Assembly (NCBI GenBank): GCA_019614645.1
Contig: JABWDB010000047.1
Coordinates: 2,046,001 to 2,110,000 of the forward strand
Direction of reading: 5' to 3'
From: Stratiolaelaps scimitus
Taxonomy: Eukaryota; Arthropoda; Arachnida; Mesostigmata; Laelapidae
DNA: 64,000 nucleotides
The position numbers and the translations under genes are program-made. Below the pieces are notes generated by a model, which worked only from the letters and a program-made list of their open reading frames with translations, did not search any database and was not told the DNA's origin. Shown here piece by piece: positions 49,432-60,279 of the stretch (the stretch's first letter is position 1; every line of letters begins with the position of its first letter).

Positions 49432-51792
49432 CGGGGGAAAACTTCATCGGCTCTCATGACATTTGCCTTTATCAGCAATGTACACCTGTTACGTCTGGCT
49501 GATTTGACGATGTATCATAAATCTGACTCTCGTATCAAATTGCAGCGTTGAAAGTTTTCCCTCGCTCATCAAAGATGGAGACGGGAATAAACTGCTCTTC
49601 TAAACGCGTACTTCATTTCGGAAGTCGTCCGGAAGCTTTTGCACAGTATTTGCCCGAGAGCGCTCACGACGCACTCTCAGGAAATCACTTTAGCACAACA
49701 GCGTCACTTGTTTGCTTGTGTCGGCTTTAGGCTATTGAATCGGTTGCACCAGTTAGAAGAGACGAGAGAGCCCTTCAGGTATTAGTCGAGTGCTTTAACT
49801 CTAGCGTGTGTTGATATATTGTATCCCGGTCGCGTCGCAAGTCGCTATGTCGTCTCCGAATTAAGGCGCACTACTAGAAATAGTGGAGCTACAAAACAAT
49901 TCAATAAACAAAGTGCTCACTTCCAAAGAAGATATCATATTTCTAGAGAAGCGAATCATACCACTGATCCCGACGTGTGTCTGAAAGCAATATAGCGGAA
50001 GCTGTTTCAGATGTCGAGAGCACCGCCGTGTCAGACAGCGTCCTTATCCACACATTCTCACCACGATGGCGTCGATTTCAATGAAATTGCTAGTCGGGAC
50101 TTGGTGTCCCAAAAATGATAAGAAACAGAAGACGGTCTATGCTATGCTTAACAATACCTGTCCTCCTAAGGTAACAGGAATACTTGAAATATTTAAATCT
50201 TGATGTGAGATAATATAATATATTTGTCGTGTTATTGTTTTTTGTGGGGCAACAATCGTAAACATAGGCTGCAGTGCGTGGCCATGGAACGAGTTCACTT
50301 TTGATCGATTTCGTAAGTATTCTGCGACTTCGTATTGGGAAACGTCTATTCTAAACGTTGGCGCTTTACAATTTCAGCCGAATTGGATTGATTTCGACAA
50401 TTTAGCCCTTGGCGTATTTTATCGCATGTTTGCTTATGTAGTTGAACCCGTAACTAATAAAGACTATTTAGCATCAAAACCACACCCTGCAAGTTGTTGC
50501 TCAAGCATGTCAGTGGTCCCGCAACGGGTCATGCATTTGGCTAGAAACTCTACGAATATAGAAACAAATTCACATGTCCAGCGAACGAGAGCGTTACTAC
50601 TTAGCGGCACACTCAGAACCCCCAAGGACGTTGAGGCGCTGGCTGCAAACGCCAATACAGTTCACCGGAACAATACGATTTTCCCTTGGTTGTTTGTGAC
50701 CCGCATCGTCACAAGGCGTAGTTCAGAGCGCCTGTCGGCTTCAATTCACGCCTGAAGATCAAACAATAGAGACGTGCAGGTTGTGACGTAAATCGCACAG
50801 TTACCATAGCGGCGCTTAGGGGGACCCACGGCATTCTCCATTATCCGCTTCTTTTAACCACACGTAGTGAGAGACCATGTGCCAACAGGCGTTCTTGGCA
50901 CGTGAGGGCTTCTTATTTGGGTGTGGTGCAGTGCTACTATATTGAATCGTCGATCGATTCAATACGAGCTTCAGGGATTCAGCTACTATATGTGTCTGAC
51001 TACGAATGCATTTCAAGAGGACGCAAGGTCATGAGTATCGGTTGAATCTCTTGAGCATGAGAACTACTCGCATTAGCACAGGGTTCAAATGTAGAGTCGA
51101 TTTTTTTTATTATGATAGCAATCAATTGGCAATAGGCATTTGTGAACAGACGAAGATGTTACCGGAAGGCAGACGAAGATTTTACCAGCCAGATCGTCCA
51201 GTGTTTTCATAGGAGGTGCTGTAGAACCTTGAGGTCAATAATTATTCACTGAATTTGGCTGAGAATTATTTAGCCGATAAACGGCAATACTACGCGATTC
51301 AGATATCTAGCACAATTACAAAACCATTTTAGAGGGTGTGGTTTCCCAAAATGATCGTACCCAGAACGACTCGGCCGTTCGTGAACGATTGCAATACTAT
51401 GCAACTCTACGGGGACTTTCCACAGCAATTCGTTGCCATGTTTGTCACGTGATCACCGAGCTCCTTCTGGAGGCTACGGTAATATGTCTGAAAACGTGTT
51501 TATCGAGAACCAATATTCTAGCGGCTACTCCGCACACCTGGGTCTCCGCTCGTAGCATAGACGACAACACATGAAAATGTACACGAACGCTTCCTAGGCC
51601 ATCAAACCTATCACAAGGATCACGATGAAAAACCAGTCGTAATATTTAACAAAAATGTGAGCGACTCCATTGTAATGTATAATGCAGGTAGGGGGGGGAA
51701 GGAAGGTGGATAGTTAGTGTAATCGTTATGTATTATTATATATATTTGAGAATAGGTGCAGGTCTATTGTTGGGGCAGACTTGCAGGGGTAT

Positions 51793-51840
51793 ACATTTTT
51801 CGGGATGACCCACAGCCAACATTTAACGTCCACGGGGGTA
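51793..51840 (-). mobile_element. Retroposon tail, copy E
   Basis: Minus strand: CCGTGGACGTTAAATGTTGG, then CTGTGGGTCATCCCGAAAAA. Same order as copies C and D with a mutated hairpin. Flanking GGGGTA on both sides may be the remains of a target duplication. Confidence 0.65.
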
Positions 51841-51893
51841 GTGTTATATTACACTATTTAATTTTTCCTAACTGCAATTGTTTACTCCTGCAT

Positions 51894-51992
51894 TTACTCT
51901 AAACGGTCCGTGTCCAACAATTTGATCATGGACATCATCATGCGCAGCTGGTCCTCCAGCCCTTCTTCCACTAGCATAACAATCATCTTATC
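51894..51992 (-). CDS. Possible terminal exon of an unidentified gene
   Basis: After a pyrimidine-rich acceptor (GGTTAG|GAT) the minus strand reads DKMIVMLVEEGLEDQLRMMM, then SMIKLLDTDRLE and TAA: 32 residues, helix-like, Met/Leu/Glu-rich. Codon third positions are GC-rich compared with the flanks. Phase 0 matches the donor of the candidate exon at 52397-52558. No family recognised. Confidence 0.3.
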   Translation of the reverse strand, partial: DKMIVMLVEEGLEDQLRMMMSMIKLLDTDRLE

Positions 51993-52396
51993 CTAACCAG
52001 CGCCAGAGGGGATCGTCCAAGTAGCAGTAGTAGCAATAGTCGTTTGGTGCACAACGCATCAAATATAACACTCCGAGAAAACAGCAGTGCTGAAGGCACG
52101 AGAACCACAAAAGATCGCTCAAGCAAAGCGCGTGGTCAGCGAGCGACACGCCTGGATACTATTGCCTTCTTATCATCATAACACAATTAGGTAACAACCA
52201 ATTTTCCTGCTCTAGTCGCAACTGTCAGGCTACTGTTTCGTAATTGCAATGTCATCAGACTGCTTACTTCTAAGGCTCGAGTATAATTTTTTTTTCTTTT
52301 CTTGGGCATAATGCATTCACGCATGATTGTTAGCTGCTGCTCTACCAGCCGGTCGGATGAGGCAGTATCAGCTTAAAACAAACATTAATTAAGTAC

Positions 52397-52558
52397 TTCT
52401 AACCATGATTGTGACAAAGTAACTAGTTCGTCGTTCGACAACTGGTCCGTCCTGTGTCGTATTTCCTGCGGAAGGGGTAAAGCTCGAGGTGGGGGGGGGA
52501 GGAACTCGTTGTAGTCGAAGTGCTGTACGTAATCGCCACTTCTTGGTAACTGCCTCTC
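52397..52558 (-). CDS. Possible penultimate exon of an unidentified gene
   Basis: Acceptor TTATTGCAG|GAG and donor GAA|GTACTT (weak) bound a 54-codon frame. It reads RQLPRSGDYVQHFDYNEF, a Pro run, then HRTDQLSNDELVTLSQSWLE. Without the splice it would end three codons later at a TAA, so it could also be a terminal exon. Joined in phase to 51992 it gives an 86-residue C-terminal part with a ~400-bp intron. No family recognised, no upstream exon secured. Confidence 0.25.
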
Positions 52559-55500
52559 CTGCAATAACCTATCCGACTGCTGACCGAATAACAATTTGCC
52601 TCGTTGGCTACATACTCCGAAGCCGTGCCTTATGCGCGCCACTGGTGCACTGTCTCATGAACAGGACGCATTCGCGTGGTCGACCTGCCATTTTTGGCTT
52701 TCCCATTGTTCCGGTTGTTCACAGAGCGAGACCGCTCAGCGAGCTCTCGTTCAGCTCAGATGGAGCCTGTCAAAATGCTTCACTGATTTGTGCTGGCAAT
52801 GGCATATGAGCACATGATTGGTAGCCATGGCTAGTCACAACATTGTATTCCAGAATGAGGTAGTGGCCATGTTGAACAGAAAAGCCCCATGCGATGTCCA
52901 GGTTCGTTAAACCCTCTTATATTCATTTGCGGTGGCGGCATGCGTAAAGCACCCAACTCACAACCATGACCCCGAATTCGATTTACGCATTTGGTGGCAC
53001 TGTGTGTGATTGCTTTTAAAATACTTGAGCTTTGATATTGCCTCATTGCGAGGCTGTGCTGAGAAAGCAGAGCATGTTATCATACTTTCTATGCGCGTAT
53101 GTTCGAAAGTGCCGCTCATTGCAGCAGAGTCAATATTGCCTATTGCGGAGGTATTATTACTTAGGGGTATTGAACCCTTGCAAAAAATATTCCACAAACG
53201 CTCCCCTAGTTCCCAAGCGTAACTACTAGGACCATTAAGAAGAATAGGCTTAGAGAACAGCGATACGCGTTAGGAAACCTAATGCTAGGAAGTATACATA
53301 TAATAGAATAGCGAAAAAGTCAAATCCCAATTTACAGAGCCGTGCCGACGCAGTTCATAGTGCGAACTCGTTATACTTCAGACGAGGCCCTGTAATACAC
53401 CGTTAGAATCGACCTCCGTCGACTTCCTCCTGCCAGCAAGAGAATGTGTCGAGAGAAGACGAGAGAGAGAGAGTTAACTTCCGTATACCGGTATCAACAC
53501 AGACGGAACAGGCAGTATCAAAGAATGAGTAGCCCATCCTCAACCGCCCCTCGGCGGCCCCCGGTAGTAATACGTGAACACGACGCCGAACAAAGGCTGA
53601 CAATACCTCACCGTGCATGAAACCTGCGTAACTTTGTCTAACTTTAGCCGTCCCCATTAGTATATTTAGCTGAATAGCCTATAGTCGTTTGGAAGCACTC
53701 GGGGTCGATGATGGGTCGTCGGATCTCGTTAAGCATGAGGGTAAGATAGGCTTCCATGATGGGGTAGTCAGCTAATATTAGTTATGTCTGCCAATTACCT
53801 CTCTTCATATCTAGCCATCATATATTACCACCAGATAAAACCTTGAGAGTTCAGTTAAAGGACAAACCCAAGGACGTAAAATGAATTAGACGAGGCTGAG
53901 GAAGCTAATACTTGATAGCAAATCCACAACTAAAAATAATGGCAATAGAGAAAGATTATCTTCATATAAACCTGTTTGCTAATAATCACATATTGCCAAA
54001 CTTACCACTCGAGTTATTGCAACACATCAACCGACTAAACTGTTTTCTCTTGACGATGAATGCACGAATTATATCACCAAAATTAATTTTTAATTGGCTG
54101 TTTATTCGATAATTTAGCTAGGTCTACAAGGCAATTGTAACCGCTTGTTACATTCCACGATGAACCAAAACTTAGGCAATTCGGTCTATTTTGTATGCTG
54201 TCCTCGTTACCTGCAACCGTCTTTATCTTTGGTTATGTAAGTGGTAACAGCAAGGCTCACCGAGTGGCATAAGCATTATCAACAAGTTCCGGATGCTGTC
54301 CTTTAGTAAATTTAGGTTTACAAAGAGGCCGGATGTTTACATTATTTTGTAACATTGCCCCTCTGACTTTTTTTTGTTTTACACAAACTATGCGACTACA
54401 TACAGGATGATTAAAATTGTGGATTTCTATCTATTTTGCAATTAATGTGGAAAAGGCTGTATTTTTTTAAATCAGTATGCCTGTTTCTTATGTTTTTTTT
54501 ATTCATAGCGCTCTACTAACCTTGTTGGTTGTCGGCCGATAGAGACAACACAGGCAATCAAAGGGACTACCGGATGAACATTGTTAGCAATACGTGCGCT
54601 TATTAGTCGTAAAAGAGAACGAGTATTTCCCGCCTTCACGAAAACAAATTGTCTAGCCGAATACAGCATACGCTTCCTTTCTAGAATATCTTGAACGACC
54701 GCGGGGCATCGCCGACCTCCGGTGCAAGTTGCAGTGGCTACGTTGTTGGCTGCAGTTGACAGGCTCCTCAAGGTCACCTCCTTTCAAACCCCTTGCACCT
54801 TAGGTGCCTCCGTCTCCTGGCCGCCTTCCGTATATGATCTGTGCGAGAATGTGCTTGTGACCGGGGGTATCTATGAGGGTGCATGGCACACTGGACCACA
54901 TGATTTCGAGGTGAGACAATGTCACCCACTGCAAGTGGTCTGTTATGAGATGTGGTCGTTGCAGCCGCTGCATTTGGGCTACGTCTCCCAATGAAGCTAA
55001 TGCGATTACTTTGTCGCGGTCAACTATATATACAATAGACAATAGACCAATATCGTACAATACGATATTGTTCTATGTTTTTCACAGGTATTGTTAGCCT
55101 GATACTTGCTAGAATTTTCGCTACTGATATTTGCTACCCTTCACCACCCACCTGATTCGAGGAACTCAATGGTTTCGCCGAATCGCCTACTGTCGTGTCT
55201 GACGAACTCTGCCTACGTGCATATAAAGTCCAACGTTACAACCCCCTTGTGATACCGTATTTGAGACAAGACTGCTAGCTCGATTTTATAAGCAGCGTCA
55301 CTACAACCGTCCCCTGTGTTCGTAATTCTCTAATGATAGACATCTTCGATAGGAATCTGTGAACTTGAATGAAAATGTATCCCAATCGCCTACAGAATGT
55401 CAACACATCGCATTCGCTATTGTTCGTGTTGTATATCGTATGTTTTGCCGTAACAATTCAACACGTCTCCGTCAGATTATGCATTCTGTCGCCATTGGCC

Positions 55501-56321
55501 AGCAAATTCAATCGACACTATAATTTCCTTTGTTATACATAGACGCAGAGACGAACCCGCATGTCGCGGTCATGGCTCCTATCAGGCATGCTCGGGCGCC
55601 TGATGACTACTGTCGTTGTGTGGATAGCCACACACACACACACAGCGTATGCAGGGCGTTGTCTGCTGCCAGTGCATCGAATACTGATGCGATCGACAAA
55701 CAGTTGCGCCGTTCTTTGGCCAGACGGCCACGCAACATTGACTGTTGTAGTGTCCAGGGAGACACGGGGAACAGAGAGGCTTTGCGCGGTTTGCCTGCTG
55801 AAACAGCCTCCAGCCCTCGTGAGACGTGAGTTCTTTGAGCATCACCTTTGGTTTAGTTCATAGTGCGCTATATCGATTGAGGATCGTGGGAAGATTTGAG
55901 AAGGGTAGTTGCGACAGACGAGTATCGCCACGCCATCTACCAATCTACTAGAAATTCACGAGGTGATTCATCTCTAGTTGTCCCAAAGGGAACTGTACAG
56001 AATGTCCTTAACACCGAGAACAAGTGTGGGCACACAAGGCGACATGACATTCAGACCAGACTCATATGTCCTCTTTTATTATCTCATGTGTCGTTTTTTT
56101 CCAGAAGTGGTGTTTCGTCACGAGTCAACACTAGTTGAGTCCTCCCCATCAGCTCACAGCGCAGCGATATTTCACCAGCGACAAATATCATTATACCCAT
56201 CCCCCGACGAAGTATACCCAAAATCGGCTCGTACCGAGCCACAGACAGTATCGCTCATTGCAGACGAGTCACTGCTGATAATTTTTAGCGCCTAACTACA
56301 ACAAAAACAATTTGCTATACA

Positions 56322-56352
<31 letters not shown>

Positions 56353-59300
56353 TTATAGTCATTATCAGAGGTAATAGGTTCTCAAGCAAAGGATTCGGTA
56401 TTATTTTTTATTTGTTTTGTATAGACGATACGCGTGCGCCCAGTATTTTCAATCCTAGGTGACGTTCCTTTGTTCTCAGTTTTCTTCTGTAGTTCTACTT
56501 CGTCCCCCGAGTTGCTTTTTTCGGGAACGAGCGTTGACAGACAACCACACGGATTCCGTCTGGAGAAATTTGGGATAATAAGAGCTTCCTATCAATGGCG
56601 CGCGGGTGCTCGTTCTTACTTATTTGTCCTCTCGATTATTACTCCTCCATAGTCCATGGTGTTATTCTCGATATACTTTTTTCAGCTGATACCGTGCTAG
56701 GCTCCTAGCGCTCGCTTTGCGCGTAGACGCACCACAGCGATACAGCGCAGTCATCTAGAATCTACATCCTAAGTCCATGTTACAATATAATAGCGATGAT
56801 GAGGAAATCTTCTTGCGATGCCATTCAAGTCATTCTGGCTATCGCACACGCCATTTCACGGAACACGGTGTGTTTATGATGACTAAGAGCATCACAAAAT
56901 ATTTCGCGGACACCGGCGGTTGCTGCTCTCTCGAACGAAGGAAAAACAAAGACATTCAAGGAGGATAGTATAATCTTATTATTACTTTCGTTGTGGACTT
57001 ACAGGCTGCATACGAAATATTCACTTGTCTCGACGGCAAACAAACGCGATACAGCTATACAACAGCCTCGACCCCTTGTGTAGGAAAATGAACTTTACTA
57101 TTCATTACTAATGAAGAGAAATGGTAACAATGTTTGCCGTTTCAAGATATCCCATTTCCGCGATAGAAGGGTGGTATATCATTCGAATGTTACAAAACGA
57201 GAGGTGGCAACGTCCAACCTACGGTAATGTACTGTTATGTCGGCGACATACTCTAGCAAGACTCAACGGGTACATATTGAGGTGGCTTCCGTGTTTGCTT
57301 CTTTCAATGACCGATGATGTTCAAATGTTTATTTACCTAAAAATGTCCGCATATGCAAACGCTCTAGATGTTTCCTACCAACGTTTTAATAAGGTACAGT
57401 CCCCGTACATCATGTATTTCATTAACTATTACATATTCTGTGTAATTAGAATATTCATAATTTGAAATCAGTATTTTGGATTGTATTCACAGCGTTGCCA
57501 GGGTGAGCTTCGTTTGGTTTCGGATGTTATTTCCAGTGTTCATGCATAGTGCATACGCAGTAAAAATATATACATATAGTATATACATACTTAGTAAACA
57601 TGTATTTGAAGGAATAACACGTATCGTGGGCTAATAAAACCTCCGAGAGTGTCTGGCAATCCTGCCACAAAGTCAAAAGTATCGACATGTAGTCAATCGT
57701 CGAGTAATACTGAGCGGTAACGTAGTTCATATAGGCAATAATAATAATACGCTGAGCTGCAACCTTATGGCCAACCAATTCCAGCATGAAACAAAACTCC
57801 ACGGTCTCGTTCTGCGATCCACTTTTTTAATCCAAATAAGCTGCTCCCGACCGCTTTCGTGATAGCCTCTTTCTGGTTATAAGGCCAGACATTGCATTAT
57901 AGCGGCAAGTCGAATTGAGTAAATTGTTGCATTTCGACAACAATTAATGTATTGCATTTATGTCAAGCGTTTATTAAGCAGTAATATAACCATGGAACAA
58001 CACGTATTTGTTCAATTTAAAGTCAATTTCCATAACTATATTTTTTATGAACGAAAATTCAAGCAGTACGTTTCGCTAGTTAAAATTGTTGACCTGTTCA
58101 TGCTGTCATTTGAGTCACGAGTTTGAATACTAAATATAGCCTGAGTGCATCTTTATTCAAAGCGAGACTAAATTGGGTCACACTAGTCAAACTAGTAATT
58201 ATTATAACACATAATATGGTAGACCAATTATAAAAGTGTGTAGATTCGGCAACCACGATAAATAGTTGTAGTTTGTTTAAATTGCTGCGCTGACTCCAAC
58301 CGTTGATCTCTGTCTGTGAGACTGAAGGCCTCTGTTTCGAGCCCTATGATGCGATCTAAACCACTTAGGTCTTTTCTTTACTATCATAACCCTCAGCTGA
58401 GTTTCCATGGCTGACCCTCAACTAACTTAGAGCATTTGCCAAGCCTTTTCTACTAGTCTTGACTGTGCCATGGACAAACTATTGCAATCAATGATCATAT
58501 AGCCATGTCCAGGGTATCAGCCAGGGGTGGTCCAATGGTTGTTTACTCTGTTATTGAAAACGCCGGATCTGTTGTCTCGCTTGTTTGCTAAGGTATGTTC
58601 AAGTAAGACAATGTCAAACACTCTCAGCTATCGTTATATAAAATCGCTACAGCCACCGTTCTCGGCTTGACCCTGCTGCACCCGAATCTAGGTCACGAAC
58701 AGGTGTTTGACAGAGGTTGGAGGTGATCTTTTTCTGGAATCGCAGCCGATGTTCAATCCATCTTAGAGGGCATGTTACTGTTATATCATATTATATAGGA
58801 ACAGCAGGGCTTCCACGATAAAGGTCTACACGATGAACGTTTTGAACGTATTCACATTTGCTGAAGTGAAGAGACTTTTCTATATCCCGTGCTGGTTTTG
58901 TTTCTTCATTTGTATTAGACTATTCGTGCAGTAAACCTACTACCTATGTATCCGTGTATCGGAGGCTGACTTCAAACTAAAAAAAAATACTTTTGATGAA
59001 TACTGTTATTATGTTGAATTTATGGCACATCACCAGCCCCTATGCGCTCACACCTCTGTTGTTCCAGTTGCGGTTAATGTCGAAACATCCCGGTGTGACA
59101 GCTATCTCGCTGTCGTTATTAACCTGCCGTGCAAATGGAGACCGAGATTTTAATAGAACATCCGTATCATACATCATATTTCGTAAGGTTCATGCAACTG
59201 AATGGTTTGTCACTGCAGTAAGCGATATGTATGAGCTTTGACCACTGTCCGTCGGTGAAGCAATACCATTGTCTTTGATAGATCGTCTTTACTTGCATGA

Positions 59301-59391
59301 AAATTCACATATTTTGATTAAATCCCAGACAGATTTGGAAAAAGCTCAAGTGCAGTTAAGATGACGAAAATAATGATGTAATATTTCTCTA
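52559..59391. other. Unassigned stretch with scattered splice-like signals
   Basis: A strong minus-strand polypyrimidine tract and acceptor (TTGCTGGCAG) lies near 53432, with donor-like GTGAGG near 53608. GC-rich islands occur at 54.7-55.0 and 55.56-55.83 kb, the latter ending in a plus-strand GTGAGT. None yields a recognisable protein. An AT microsatellite lies at 56322-56346 and a 10-bp-arm hairpin at 55048-55070. Confidence 0.35.
56322..56346. repeat. (AT)n microsatellite
   Basis: About 12 units. Confidence 0.9.
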
Positions 59392-59424
59392 TGCATTGTT
59401 CATACTAGTTTGAGCCACACGCTC
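59392..59424 (+). repeat. 33-bp direct repeat, copy 1
   Basis: TGCATTGTTCATACTAGTTT plus 13 bases, identical to 60247-60279. Weaker similarity (TAGATTT) continues past the end. Confidence 0.9.
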
Positions 59425-59711
59425 ATACCTAGATTTGTACAACACAGTACCGTGTGAGTAAATGATAAATTCTCAATAAACAAATAAATTGCCAATATGA
59501 TGATCGTGCCGTTCTGTTTTCCTACAGAACATATACTGTAACAGCGATTGAATATCTACAATAATAGACTCTCGTGTTAAGGAGTGCATCGCAATTTGCA
59601 CCAATCGAGATTGGCTGCGCCATCCCGGGGTACAAGTCTAGCCAACCTATTGCATACGCCACCGTTCATTCGTTCTATTTGAATTGCGTCGTCAACATAA
59701 GTGGCGCCACC

Positions 59712-59823
59712 CGAGCGACAGACTACCAAGAACAGGAGCTTCTGCTTCCACATTTCCAATACCTGTGGGAGCCATAGCACATTTCGCGCCGTTCCACGCC
59801 AACGTGTGTTACATAGGGAAACA
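59712..59823 (+). repeat. Diverged inverted repeat, arm 1
   Basis: About 110 bp that aligns with the reverse complement of 60135-60243. Shared blocks include CACATTTCCAATAC and TAGGGAAACA. The two arms also read similarly as peptide (ASTFPIPVG...VCYIGK here, STFTFPILTG...VCHVGK in the other). They may be remnants of a repeated, formerly coding element. Confidence 0.6.
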
Positions 59824-60134
59824 GGTAAGAGTGGAACAAAGCGAAAAAGGCTACATTTTGCAGACCTTTGAATGAGCACCATCGTTGCCGTGTTGTTATC
59901 CGCGCCGACTACGGCTACATATTGCGGTTCATTTGTTGCCTAACAACCTTCAATGAGCGAGTAACTGTAATATTATGGGATGAGATAGAATACGATAAAG
60001 TAAATTGAGTATATATATAATCTAATTTCATATCTTCATGTGTCTACGTATATAGAATAATTAGTGACGCTGTTGGGGACAGGGTGTCGGGCCGACATCC
60101 CCACCCCCCCGAACACTATGTTTGAGCTGACTGT

Positions 60135-60243
60135 CATGTTTCCCTACGTGACAGACCTCGGCACGAAGTATAATAAGGGTCCCAGTAAGTATTGGAAATG
60201 TGAAAGTGGAAGCTTCTGACCTTGGTGCTCTGTCTCTCTTGTC
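60135..60243 (-). repeat. Diverged inverted repeat, arm 2
   Basis: Reverse-complement partner of 59712-59823; abuts the second copy of the 33-bp direct repeat. Confidence 0.6.
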
Positions 60244-60246
60244 TTG

Positions 60247-60279
60247 TGCATTGTTCATACTAGTTTGAGCCACACGCTC
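60247..60279 (+). repeat. 33-bp direct repeat, copy 2
   Basis: Identical to 59392-59424, same orientation, 855 bp apart. Confidence 0.9.

Larger units (their letters stand above)
46901..51792. other. Unassigned stretch
   Basis: TA/AT microsatellites at 47046-47075, 48669-48689, 49155-49170 and 49407-49431. No recognisable gene or transposon. Confidence 0.45.

Noticed and set aside
54499..55060. Open frames on both strands, with Cys/His-rich reading reminiscent of a LINE gag zinc knuckle
   Set aside because: Cys spacing does not fit a CCHC knuckle without ignoring stops, and no adjacent reverse transcriptase is present.
55530..55863. GC-rich open frames ending at a plus-strand GTGAGT
   Set aside because: Three frames are open at once, the peptide is unrecognised, and CA repeats contribute to the apparent acceptor.
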